This document shows, piece after piece, positions 1-6,729 of a stretch of DNA of 12,377 nucleotides. The notes below the pieces were generated by a model, which searched no databases, was not told the DNA's origin, and saw nothing but the letters and a program-made list of their open reading frames with translations. The translations under genes and the position numbers were made by a program. The DNA lies in contig CALWWO010000022.1 in the NCBI GenBank assembly GCA_944385265.1, positions 1 through 12,377 of the forward strand, given 5' to 3'. Within the stretch, counting starts at the first letter, position 1, and each line of letters starts with the position of its first letter. This DNA is from an uncultured Oscillospiraceae bacterium. Lineage in GTDB: Bacteria; Bacillota_A; Clostridia; Oscillospirales; Oscillospiraceae.

Positions 1-28
1 CCAATAATCTATTGCTGTGTTTTTTCAT
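1..28 (-). CDS. Start of an unidentified gene, cut by the left window edge
   Basis: Only nine full codons are visible on the minus strand (MKKHSNRLL). The ATG is preceded by an AAAGGAAA ribosome-binding sequence about 8 bases upstream. The short Lys/Arg-rich beginning would fit a secreted protein or lipoprotein signal peptide, but too little is present to say. It lies 100 bases downstream of the ceramidase-like gene with no hairpin terminator between them, so the two could be co-transcribed. A chance ATG cannot be excluded. Confidence 0.4.
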
Positions 29-95
29 ATATATTTTCCTTTCAATTTAATCACTTTTTACTCTTCATCTCACAATAACACAGTAACAAATATAA

Positions 96-141
96 TATGA
101 CTACCTTACTCACCATCGTATGACTATCTTACTCACCGAAG
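96..141. repeat. Two-copy tandem direct repeat over the 3' end of the ceramidase-like gene
   Basis: A 19-base unit at 96-114 recurs at 119-137 with 18 of 19 bases identical, a 23-base period. The right copy holds the last codons and stop of the ceramidase-like gene; the left copy lies just downstream. It looks like a small slippage duplication of the gene end. No function is implied. Confidence 0.7.
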
Positions 142-1499
142 ACCTTTTTCCTCAATTCCTTAAAGCCGTCGATATAGCACTCCTCGGTCTCAGCACCGCT
201 GCGGCAGTTTGAAAGGCAGGTACCAAACCCGTTTGTTTTTTCTCCTTCTGCGTCCGGCACATATCCTATTCCGCCGTAGCACAGTTCGCTGAACACCGTG
301 GTCTTACACGGCATCATATCCTTGACCATCATACCGAGGCGCGTATACGGCTCGCAGTTTGCGCCTGCAAACCCTATGCCGCAGACCTGGAACAGGTGGA
401 ATATATGTGTAATAAACGGTTTCTCGTGCGGGACAGGCTCCGGACGCTCTCCCGGAAGTATCTGCTTTATTACATTAGGACCAAAGCTGCGCTCAAAATA
501 CAGACCAAGGCTTGCATAGCTCTGACGCGTCGCCTCCTGCCGTGAGGTCTCCGCACCTGCAAAGCTGAACTCATCCGTGAAATCGGTCATATTCTTTTCG
601 AGCTCAAGCACCTCAAGTCCCTGAGTGGCGCACAGCGCCTTCATCTTCCAGTAATTGTCCTCCCAGTTGAACACACGCTGTATCCAATCGAAATTGCCGT
701 CGTCATCAACCTCTATGTTCCGCCATGTGCTTCTCACTATCGGGTTCTGGTCTCCGGCTGCGCCGATAACCCATAAGCACGGGAATTTATTTTTATGCGC
801 ACGCTCTACAAACCGGCTCACGCCTCCGCCGACGTCGGCGCCGATCTTCGGGTACGATCTGTCGTACACGTTCCAGACAAGGGCGTTAGAGTGTGTTGCA
901 TGATTTACAAGCATAGCGATCGTCTCGCCTTCAAGGCTTTCGACCTTAATGACAATCAGCTCATGGTCGGATGGACCATGGAAATTATTAAGCTGTATAC
1001 CGCCGCACGGTGTGGGTAAATCGCGGCAGGCATTTATGTAGCTCATGCCTTTGTTTACGCCTATGCGCGCCGGCTGTAATTTCTCGATAGCCTCGCCGAC
1101 TGCTTCGGACATCATGTCGTGCACAAAATTCGCATATTCCAGTACTGCCGGGGTTACAGGGCGTGGATCTCTAAAGCTTGGATCGTCTTCATCCTCCGGA
1201 AATCCGGCAAAAATACCCTCGTGGTTATGCGTGCACGCAAGCAGGCATCCTTCCGGCTCAATACCGTACTCTTTCTGAAGGCGTTTGTTCATCTTATACT
1301 GCCCAGGAAATCTCACCATATCGGAGCTTGAAAGAAGTACTCTCTTTTCACCGTCCGACAGAACGATAGCACGAAGATATATATCCTCATGTATACCGTC
1401 GTAGCCATTGTCGCCGCCGACTTCATCGCTTACTCTTTTGATAAGGTCCATACTCGGCGTGATCTTGCGCATAGCAGCGCCCGCTAACAAATTACCCAT
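129..1499 (-). CDS. Neutral/alkaline ceramidase-fold protein lacking the catalytic serine
   Basis: A 456-residue protein that resembles the N-terminal catalytic domain of neutral/alkaline (non-lysosomal) ceramidases. Seen: the opening LAGAAMRKITP, the block CTHNHEG (residues 89-95), NHATHSNAL (199-207), GAAGDQNP (247-254) and ELCYGGIGYVPD near the C-terminus. These match the metal-binding and substrate regions of the family. In true ceramidases the glycine-aspartate block continues into a serine nucleophile (GDxSPN); here it reads GDQNP, so the serine is missing. There is no signal peptide and no C-terminal immunoglobulin-like domain, and it is much shorter than full ceramidases (more than 600 residues), so it is probably cytosolic. 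The fold is fairly certain; the substrate is unknown and amidase activity on ceramide is doubtful. The ATG is supported by AAAGGAGG at 1511-1518, with a spacing of 11 bases. Confidence 0.8.
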   Translation of the reverse strand: MGNLLAGAAMRKITPSMDLIKRVSDEVGGDNGYDGIHEDIYLRAIVLSDGEKRVLLSSSDMVRFPGQYKMNKRLQKEYGIEPEGCLLACTHNHEGIFAGFPEDEDDPSFRDPRPVTPAVLEYANFVHDMMSEAVGEAIEKLQPARIGVNKGMSYINACRDLPTPCGGIQLNNFHGPSDHELIVIKVESLEGETIAMLVNHATHSNALVWNVYDRSYPKIGADVGGGVSRFVERAHKNKFPCLWVIGAAGDQNPIVRSTWRNIEVDDDGNFDWIQRVFNWEDNYWKMKALCATQGLEVLELEKNMTDFTDEFSFAGAETSRQEATRQSYASLGLYFERSFGPNVIKQILPGERPEPVPHEKPFITHIFHLFQVCGIGFAGANCEPYTRLGMMVKDMMPCKTTVFSELCYGGIGYVPDAEGEKTNGFGTCLSNCRSGAETEECYIDGFKELRKKVFGE

Positions 1500-1510
1500 T
1501 TCTTAATTTG

Positions 1511-1518
1511 CCTCCTTT
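1511..1518 (-). promoter_or_regulatory. Ribosome binding site of the ceramidase-like gene
   Basis: AAAGGAGG on the minus strand, 11 bases before the ATG at 1499. It fixes that start codon. Confidence 0.7.
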
Positions 1519-1558
1519 GATAATAATGTTTTTAGTTGCTGTCGCATCTATTAAAAAG

Positions 1559-1587
1559 ATTATAAAATATTTCCTAGTTAATGTCAA
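1559..1587 (-). promoter_or_regulatory. Perfect consensus sigma-A promoter for the ceramidase-like gene
   Basis: The minus strand reads TTGACA (1587-1582), a 17-base spacer and TATAAT (1564-1559). All twelve consensus bases and the optimal spacing are present. Transcription would begin near 1552, giving a leader of about 50 bases. It lies back to back with the mgtE promoter, about 92 bases away. Confidence 0.8.
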
Positions 1588-1678
1588 CTGTTTTTAATTT
1601 TTTCGACATTTTAAATATATGTATTTTTTTAGCGCTAAATTCACTCAACACCCGAACTTTTTCTGTTCGTAATATCTG

Positions 1679-1707
1679 TTGACAACAAAAAACGCATCAA
1701 TTAAAAT
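1679..1707 (+). promoter_or_regulatory. Promoter of the mgtE leader and mgtE
   Basis: TTGACA at 1679-1684, a 17-base spacer and TAAAAT at 1702-1707 (11 of 12 consensus bases). Transcription would start near 1714, leaving about 234 bases of leader before the mgtE ATG. That is long enough to hold the leader ORF and the hairpins described separately. Confidence 0.75.
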
Positions 1708-1748
1708 GTATATTGTCAAGGTTGTATATCATTGTTGGAGGTGAAATA

Positions 1749-1856
1749 ATGGACGCCGGTGGCAATAGCGGCACAAAAGGCCGAAGTATTTTATTCAGAC
1801 AGTCGGAAACGCGCCGTAGTCGAGGTGCGCCCATTTCCCTTTCTACATTTTGTTGA
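1749..1856 (+). CDS. Leader peptide ORF upstream of mgtE (35 residues)
   Basis: ATG at 1749 follows GGAGGTG (1737-1743) with a 5-base spacer, one of the best ribosome binding sites in the window. The frame runs 35 codons to TGA at 1854. The peptide is basic (six Arg, one Lys) and ends STFC. It begins MDAGGNSGTK, close to MDTGGNSGSQ, the conserved pore-region motif of the MgtE encoded downstream (residues 324-333). The codons differ, with about 18 of 30 bases the same, so it is not a recent copy. The ORF lies between the mgtE promoter and a hairpin that hides the mgtE ribosome binding site, and part of it (1795-1802) can pair with that hairpin. This suggests a regulatory leader peptide, probably sensing Mg2+ or ribosome behaviour. 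Translation is well supported; function is inference, and no named leader family was recognised. Confidence 0.6.
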   Translation: MDAGGNSGTKGRSILFRQSETRRSRGAPISLSTFC

Positions 1857-1890
1857 CCTACTGTATATTTATGCGTTTTCTCCTGTCTGA
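1795..1890 (+). promoter_or_regulatory. Competing (anti-sequestering) pairing in the mgtE leader
   Basis: TCAGACAG at 1795-1802, inside the leader ORF, is perfectly complementary to CTGTCTGA at 1883-1890 (8 base pairs). This partner overlaps the 5' arm (1880-1888) of the hairpin that hides the mgtE ribosome binding site, so the two pairings exclude each other. When this one forms, mgtE would be open. A ribosome sitting on 1795-1802 would block it. Confidence 0.5.
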
Positions 1891-1947
1891 TATGTTCTGC
1901 CGCGTATTTTTCCGTGGCTTTGACAAACTAAGACAGGAGGTTTTTTT
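1880..1947 (+). terminator. Hairpin sequestering the mgtE ribosome binding site, terminator-like
   Basis: CTCCTGTCT (1880-1888) is perfectly complementary to AGACAGGAG (1931-1939). The 3' arm contains most of the mgtE Shine-Dalgarno sequence AGGAGG (1935-1940). Seven T bases (1941-1947) follow, so the same structure could act as an intrinsic terminator. A smaller hairpin (GCCGCG 1899-1904 with CGTGGC 1913-1918, including one G-U pair) is nested in the loop. Either reading, termination or blocked initiation, would switch mgtE off. The pairing is seen directly; its role is inference. Confidence 0.6.
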
Positions 1948-3303
1948 ATGGCTGAAATAACAACAACTTTTGAAAATACCATTGAAACGCTTCTCTCCGC
2001 TAAGAGATTCAACAGCCTGCGCGATATCCTTACGACAATAAATCCGGCAGATTTGGCAATTTTATTTGACCGCCTGCCCAAAGATAAGATAGCCCTTATT
2101 TTCAGGCTTTTGCCGAAGGAGCTTGCCGCAGAAACCTTTGTTGAAATGGACAATGATCTTCAGGAAATGCTTATCCGAGGATTTTCCGACAATGAGCTCA
2201 AGGACATTGTGGACGAGCTCTATCTTGATGACGCTGTCGATATCGTTGAGGAAATGCCGGCAAACGTCGTTAAGAGGATACTTTCACAGGCGGCGCCGGA
2301 GACGCGCGCCATGATAAACGAGATGTTAAAGTATCCGGAAGACAGCGCCGGAAGCATTATGACTACCGAATTTGTAAGCCTTTCGCCTACGATGACGGTC
2401 ACTGACGCCATACAGCGCATACGACGCGTCGGTATCGACAGGGAAACAATCGATACCTGCTTCGTTACAGATTCGGGAAGGCATCTTACAGGCACAATCA
2501 CCATACGGACGATCATTTTAGCCGATGAGAGGAGTCTTATCGGAGATCTAATGGACAAAAACGTGATCTCTGTCCACACGACGGAGGATCAGGAGTCCGT
2601 GGCGCAGATGTTCGCAAAATATAATTTTATGACGATGCCCGTTGTTGACAGCGAGGGGAGGCTTGTCGGTATCGTCACTGTCGATGACGTTATTGACGTT
2701 ATCCAGGATGAGGCGACAGAGGATATGGAGATCATGGCGGCTATTACGCCGACGGACAAACCATATCTGAAAACGTCTGTCTTTGAGATTTGGAAGAGCC
2801 GCATACCATGGCTTTTAATACTGATGATATCGGCTACGTTTACCGGCTCTATTATCACACATTTTGAAGACGCGCTCTCCATGTATGTCGTCCTGACCGC
2901 ATTTATACCGATGCTGATGGATACGGGCGGTAATTCCGGAAGTCAGACTTCAGTTACGGTCATACGTGGGATATCGCTGAATGAGCTTAACTTTTCCGAT
3001 ATTTTTAAGGTCATATGGAAGGAATTTCGCGTAGCTCTGCTTGTGGCGATCACACTTGCGGTATGCAATTTTGTCAAGCTTTTACTCATAGACAGAGTGA
3101 GCACTATCATCGCTGCCGTCGTTTGCATTACGCTTGCGTTTACCGTTTTAGTCGCAAAAATCGTCGGCGCAATACTGCCGATGTTGGCAAAAAAGATAGG
3201 CTTCGATCCCGCCGTTATGGCAAGTCCGTTTATAACCACTATCGTTGATGCGCTGTCTCTTCTAATTTACTTCTCAGTCGCTTCCATGCTGCTTGGCGTT
3301 TAA
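1948..3303 (+). CDS. mgtE: Magnesium transporter MgtE
   Basis: A 451-residue Mg2+ channel of the inner membrane, typical family length. Order of domains: N-terminal helical MgtE_N domain (about 10-130), two CBS domains (about 135-190 and 200-255), a plug-helix region, then the five-helix membrane domain (about 285-450). In known homologues the cytosolic N and CBS domains bind Mg2+ and close the pore when internal Mg2+ is high. The conserved pore motif MDTGGNSGSQ is at 324-333. The aspartate in TTIVD (434) probably corresponds to the ion-binding Asp432 of Thermus thermophilus MgtE. The start is supported by AGGAGG seven bases upstream. It is transcribed alone from the promoter at 1679, with a structured leader and leader ORF. 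The protein appears intact. Confidence 0.97.
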   Translation: MAEITTTFENTIETLLSAKRFNSLRDILTTINPADLAILFDRLPKDKIALIFRLLPKELAAETFVEMDNDLQEMLIRGFSDNELKDIVDELYLDDAVDIVEEMPANVVKRILSQAAPETRAMINEMLKYPEDSAGSIMTTEFVSLSPTMTVTDAIQRIRRVGIDRETIDTCFVTDSGRHLTGTITIRTIILADERSLIGDLMDKNVISVHTTEDQESVAQMFAKYNFMTMPVVDSEGRLVGIVTVDDVIDVIQDEATEDMEIMAAITPTDKPYLKTSVFEIWKSRIPWLLILMISATFTGSIITHFEDALSMYVVLTAFIPMLMDTGGNSGSQTSVTVIRGISLNELNFSDIFKVIWKEFRVALLVAITLAVCNFVKLLLIDRVSTIIAAVVCITLAFTVLVAKIVGAILPMLAKKIGFDPAVMASPFITTIVDALSLLIYFSVASMLLGV

Positions 3304-3417
3304 ATTTTCAAGCTTTATACAGGCGCTTTGAGCGGTATGGAAAATATTGAAAAAACCTGTTTTAGGAGAAGAACTGCTTAAATTTTTCACCTTTTACCGA
3401 TGAAGTTTCAAAAAATA

Positions 3418-3458
3418 CCTACTCTTATGTGCTAAAAATTTCTATGCGTAAGAGCAGG
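3418..3458 (-). terminator. Inverted repeat, possible second terminator for the minus strand
   Basis: CCT-A-CTCTTATG (3418-3429) pairs with CGTAAGAG-C-AGG (3447-3458): 11 pairs including one G-T, with one mismatch and a 17-base loop. Read on the minus strand it is followed by TATTTTTTG, as in an intrinsic terminator, so it could back up the terminator at 3621-3684. On the plus strand no T run follows. Confidence 0.35.
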
Positions 3459-3620
3459 CATTGGCTTATTTGCTTATATTAAAAACTAAACTGCCATATT
3501 GTAAAAAATAGATCTCGCCGAAAAACAGGATTTATCGAAAATGCTGTACGGCAAGGTGGAGCTTAATAAAATATTTGGTGACACAATGTGCAACAGGACT
3601 GCACGTGACAATGCTATATA

Positions 3621-3684
3621 AAATAAAAACGCCCCATTCCGGCTGCCGAAATATTCAGCAGACAGAACAGGGCGTTTATTTTTA
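3621..3684. terminator. Bidirectional terminator between mgtE and hppA
   Basis: AAACGCCC at 3627-3634 pairs with GGGCGTTT at 3670-3677. A smaller hairpin in the loop pairs GCTG (3642-3645) with CAGC (3656-3659). A-rich and T-rich flanks on the two sides give a U run in either direction. It lies between two converging genes, so it probably ends both mgtE and hppA transcripts. Confidence 0.65.
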
Positions 3685-3772
3685 CAGCTTATAGGATGGT
3701 TTTATAAAATCGTAAATCCTTAAAACAAGACATTGAAAGGTTTACTCATTCTATTTCTCTCATTAGCGTTTA

Positions 3773-5860
3773 TCAGCTAAACAGCGAGAACGCGACGAAG
3801 AGCGGTACAAGAAGGGATGCAACAAGCGATACTACTGTGATCTGAGTATTTATAGAAGGTCCTGCAGTATCTTTGAAAGGATCGCCTACAGTGTCGCCTA
3901 TAACGGCGGCTTTGTGGGCTTCGCTTCCTTTTCCTCCCTCGTTGCCCGCTTCGATATATTTCTTTGAGTTATCCCACAGACCGCCGGCATTCGACATGAA
4001 CAGAGCCAGCAGCAGACCGCTTACTATATTTCCAAGCAGGAAACCGCCGACAGCCTTGATGCCGCCGATAAGACCGACAACTATCGTGGCAATTATCGTA
4101 ACGAGACCTGCCGGAATGAGCTCACGAAGAGCGCCGGTGGTCGCGATATCGATACATTTGCCATATTCGGGATGCACATTTGGATCGCCTTCACGAAGAC
4201 CTTTGATAGTATTAAACTGACGATGGATCTCCGCTACCATGCGCTGAGCGTTTTTATCAACGCCGAGTATAAGCATGGCAGAGAACACAGCAGGTATAGC
4301 CGCGCCTATAAGGATACCGAAAAATACGGTCGGATCCATTATATCAAAGCCAAGTATGATCTCCTTACCAGCCTCTGCAAGAGCAGCATTTGCCTCGGAC
4401 ATGAATGCGCCCAGAAGGGAGATGACGGTAAGCCCTGCAGCGCCGATGGAGAAACCTTTTGTAACGGCTTTTACCGTATTGCCGGCGCTGTCCAGTTCAT
4501 CGGCTATGCGGATTGTTTCTTCTCCCAAGCCGCCCATCTCAGCAAGTCCTCTCGCATTGTCGACGATAGGTCCGTACGCGTCGTTGGAAATAATCATTCC
4601 GACGATCGAGAGCATACCGACAGCTGACATCGCGATCCCGAAAAGTGCATATCCCTCTCCCATAGGGTCGCAGATATTATATGCAAGAAGCGCAGAAACC
4701 GCGATACCTACCATAGCTGGCAGGCAGGAGATAAAACCATAGGATACGCCTGAGAGAACGGTAAACGCAGGACCTGAAGCGGAAGCGTGGGCTGTTTTTT
4801 GAACGATCGGCTTGGAATCGTCCGTGAAATAGTCGGTAGCTATACCGATTATAACTCCGACCAGAAGACCTACCGTGGCAGCGCCCCATATACGCCATGA
4901 GAAGCCGGGGAAATACCATGTAGCGATAGCCGTAAGAACCATATAAATGCCGGTGGTGACATATGTCGATGAGTTGAGCGCGTTCGTCGGGTTGCCGTTC
5001 TTGCCGATACGCGCAGTTGCGATACCGATAATGGACGCGAGCAAGCCCAAGAACGAATAGCAGAACACCATGGACATAGTATTGTACTCGCCGCCGCTGA
5101 GAGTCTGCGCAAGAACAAGTGCGGAAGCCATTGCCGCTACGTTAGAGTCGAACAGATCTGCGCCCATACCAGCAACGTCGCCGACATTGTCGCCGACATT
5201 ATCAGCGATAACAGCAGGGTTACGCGGATCGTCCTCGGCGATTCCAAGCTCAACTTTTCCGGTCAGGTCAGCAGAGACGTCGGCAGTCTTTGTGAATACG
5301 CCGCCGCCCGCCTTGGCAAAAAGTGCAAGAGAGCTGGCACCGAATGAAAATCCGAGCAAAATCGAAGTATCCTCTACAAGCATAAGGACACCGGCAACGC
5401 CAAAAATAGCGCAGCCGACCACGATAAGACCCATGACGGAGCCGCCGCGGAAACCGATCAGAAAAGCAGGCTTTATGCCCTTCTGAGCGCCTTCCGCAGC
5501 CCTGCCGTTCGACAGACTAGCTACAATGATACCGATTTTGCCGGCGATCGCGGACAATGTCGTACCCGCGATATACGAGAGAGCCATCGCCACATTATCC
5601 ATCGCGTCACCATTCCAGATCGGCGAGGGTAAAAACAGCAGGATGAGCACGGCGATGACACCGGCGAAAATTGCGAGTATTTTATACTCGCGGCGCATGA
5701 ACGTATTGGCGCCTTCACGAATAAGGGCAGCCACTTCATTGATGCGCTTATTAGTAGTAGGTTGCCGTTTTACCCACAGATACAGATAAACGGCAAATGC
5801 AAACGCTATGGCAGCCGTTAGGAAAGACAGCCCGTAAAAGAGTGACAACTGTTGTTCCAT
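3773..5860 (-). CDS. hppA: Membrane-bound ion-translocating pyrophosphatase, predicted K+-independent H+ pump
   Basis: A 695-residue polytopic membrane protein that hydrolyses pyrophosphate and pumps H+ (or Na+) across the membrane, recovering energy from biosynthetic PPi. Family motifs are intact: DVSADLTGKVE (194-204), EDDPRNP (209-215), DNVGDNVGD (220-228), EYGKCIDIATTGALRELIPAG (about 565-585) and GDTVGDPFKDTAGP (655-668), which carry the Mg-PPi-binding Asp and Lys residues. The diagnostic site reads GNTVKAVTKG (460-469). A lysine here (464) marks K+-independent enzymes, which are generally proton pumps; K+-dependent enzymes have alanine. Val463 replaces the usual Thr. Length is normal. 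The ATG is supported by AGGAGG just upstream (about 5867-5872). It appears to be a single-gene transcription unit. Confidence 0.96.
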   Translation of the reverse strand: MEQQLSLFYGLSFLTAAIAFAFAVYLYLWVKRQPTTNKRINEVAALIREGANTFMRREYKILAIFAGVIAVLILLFLPSPIWNGDAMDNVAMALSYIAGTTLSAIAGKIGIIVASLSNGRAAEGAQKGIKPAFLIGFRGGSVMGLIVVGCAIFGVAGVLMLVEDTSILLGFSFGASSLALFAKAGGGVFTKTADVSADLTGKVELGIAEDDPRNPAVIADNVGDNVGDVAGMGADLFDSNVAAMASALVLAQTLSGGEYNTMSMVFCYSFLGLLASIIGIATARIGKNGNPTNALNSSTYVTTGIYMVLTAIATWYFPGFSWRIWGAATVGLLVGVIIGIATDYFTDDSKPIVQKTAHASASGPAFTVLSGVSYGFISCLPAMVGIAVSALLAYNICDPMGEGYALFGIAMSAVGMLSIVGMIISNDAYGPIVDNARGLAEMGGLGEETIRIADELDSAGNTVKAVTKGFSIGAAGLTVISLLGAFMSEANAALAEAGKEIILGFDIMDPTVFFGILIGAAIPAVFSAMLILGVDKNAQRMVAEIHRQFNTIKGLREGDPNVHPEYGKCIDIATTGALRELIPAGLVTIIATIVVGLIGGIKAVGGFLLGNIVSGLLLALFMSNAGGLWDNSKKYIEAGNEGGKGSEAHKAAVIGDTVGDPFKDTAGPSINTQITVVSLVASLLVPLFVAFSLFS

Positions 5861-5928
5861 TTTGGGACCTCCTTATAAAAATTTTTTATAACCACCTATA
5901 AAGCTCAAAAATCCCATCCCATTATATA

Positions 5929-5957
5929 TTTTTACGCCAAAAGCTATGCGTTGTCAA
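5929..5957 (-). promoter_or_regulatory. Possible hppA promoter
   Basis: The minus strand reads TTGACA (5957-5952), a 17-base spacer and TAAAAA (5934-5929). A better -10 sequence, TATAAT (5926-5921), lies nearby but is 25 bases from the -35. It is the only clear -35 in the 278-base gap upstream of hppA. The choice of -10 is uncertain. Confidence 0.45.
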
Positions 5958-6070
5958 CACTTTTTTTGCTAACGGCTATTTTTAATATAATGTAAACTAT
6001 AGTAAAATTCTATTAAAACTCCCTGAATATAAAGAAATTTTAACAGTCTTTATAGTCATTATTGCAGACA

Positions 6071-6125
6071 AAAATTCCGCCTGTGCAACTCATACGGGAA
6101 AATCCCTGTAAAGCTGCACAGGCGG
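6071..6125 (-). terminator. Terminator of the DUF1846-holB-ricT-yfbR operon
   Basis: CCGCCTGTGCA (6077-6087) is perfectly complementary to TGCACAGGCGG (6115-6125), with a GGGA/TCCC inner stem. On the minus strand a T run follows at once (AATTTTTG), 14 bases after the yfbR stop. A T run on the plus side (6131-6136) may make it bidirectional. Confidence 0.8.
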
Positions 6126-6138
6126 TGTGAATTTTTTA

Positions 6139-6729
6139 CTACAGCATAGTATTGCCTCTGTTCAGTTCATCCAGCGTAAGCTCGAACGAGGGCATGAAAT
6201 ACTCCATAAAATAGTCTACCTCCGGCATATTCATTTTTTCCAGTTTTTCGTGCGTCTGCCTCTCTGCCAGCACAAATTCCTTGTTGCCGGCGCGAAGCTC
6301 CTCCACACATTTTATATATGCGGCAAGCGTATCAGCCGCCTTCACATACCGCTTTGTATTTTCATCGCAGCGCATTACCTTCTCATACTCGCCGCGCATC
6401 TCCTTAGGCAGCGTGGCGAGAAGATTTTCCTCTGCGAGATGTTCTATTTCTCTGTACGCAGCGTTTATCGATGTGCTGTAATATTTCACAGGCGTCGGCA
6501 TATCGCCTGTAATTATCTCTGTCGCATCATGAAATAGCGCGGCAGACGCCGCCTTGTCGGGATCTGCGTCTTTACCGAACACCTCGCGGCTTATGACGGC
6601 AAGCCCATGTGCCAGCACCGCGACCATATGCGAATGTTCCTGAACATTCTCTGCGCTGCTGTTACGCATAAGAGCCCATCTGTTTATATTCTTCATCCTG
6701 GATATAAATGCGTAAAAACTGTATTTCAT
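6139..6729 (-). CDS. yfbR: 5'-deoxynucleotidase YfbR, HD-domain family
   Basis: A 196-residue cytosolic HD-superfamily phosphohydrolase very similar to Escherichia coli YfbR, which removes phosphate from deoxyribonucleoside 5'-monophosphates and so trims dNMP pools. The metal ligands are all visible: His32 (in ENVQEHSH), His67-Asp68 (FHDATE) and Asp133 (KAADTL). The substrate-side residues Arg17-Trp18 (INRWALMRN), Glu71 and Asp76 (TGDMPTPVKY) are also kept, as is the C-terminal DYFMEYFMPSF block. Length matches the family. The ATG has no good Shine-Dalgarno sequence. Instead it overlaps (ATGA) a TGA that ends the disrupted extension of the ricT reading frame, which suggests that initiation was once, or is conditionally, coupled to ricT translation. 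Last gene of a four-gene operon. Confidence 0.93.
   Translation of the reverse strand: MKYSFYAFISRMKNINRWALMRNSSAENVQEHSHMVAVLAHGLAVISREVFGKDADPDKAASAALFHDATEIITGDMPTPVKYYSTSINAAYREIEHLAEENLLATLPKEMRGEYEKVMRCDENTKRYVKAADTLAAYIKCVEELRAGNKEFVLAERQTHEKLEKMNMPEVDYFMEYFMPSFELTLDELNRGNTML

Larger units (their letters stand above)
3304..3772. other. Gene-poor stretch between mgtE and hppA
   Basis: No convincing gene is present. A short plus-strand frame at 3541-3621 (26 codons from ATG, open back to 3505) has protein-like composition but only a weak ribosome binding site and no recognised family; it may be a remnant. An imperfect inverted repeat lies at 3418-3458 and a bidirectional terminator at about 3621-3684. 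The rest is AT-rich and unremarkable. Confidence 0.5.

Noticed and set aside
1749..1856. Leader ORF as a recent mgtE pseudogene fragment
   Set aside because: Only about 18 of the first 30 bases match the corresponding mgtE codons, similarity fades after about 17 residues, and it has its own strong ribosome binding site.
1714..1947. M-box or other known metal riboswitch upstream of mgtE
   Set aside because: The conserved core sequences of the M-box and of the yybP-ykoY Mn2+ riboswitch were not recognised. The leader is better explained by the ORF and competing stems, though only a covariance-model search can exclude a known class.
2220..3239. Minus-strand ORFs inside mgtE
   Set aside because: The plus strand encodes a complete MgtE with all domains; these are shadows.
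3541..3621. 26-codon ORF as a real small gene
   Set aside because: Weak ribosome binding site, no promoter seen, no recognised family, and it runs into the terminator; kept only as a possible remnant.
4275..4742. 155-codon plus-strand ORF, and other long plus-strand ORFs between 3870 and 5790
   Set aside because: They lie antisense within hppA, lack ribosome binding sites, and have the Ala/Ser/Pro-rich composition expected of the reverse strand of a membrane-protein gene.
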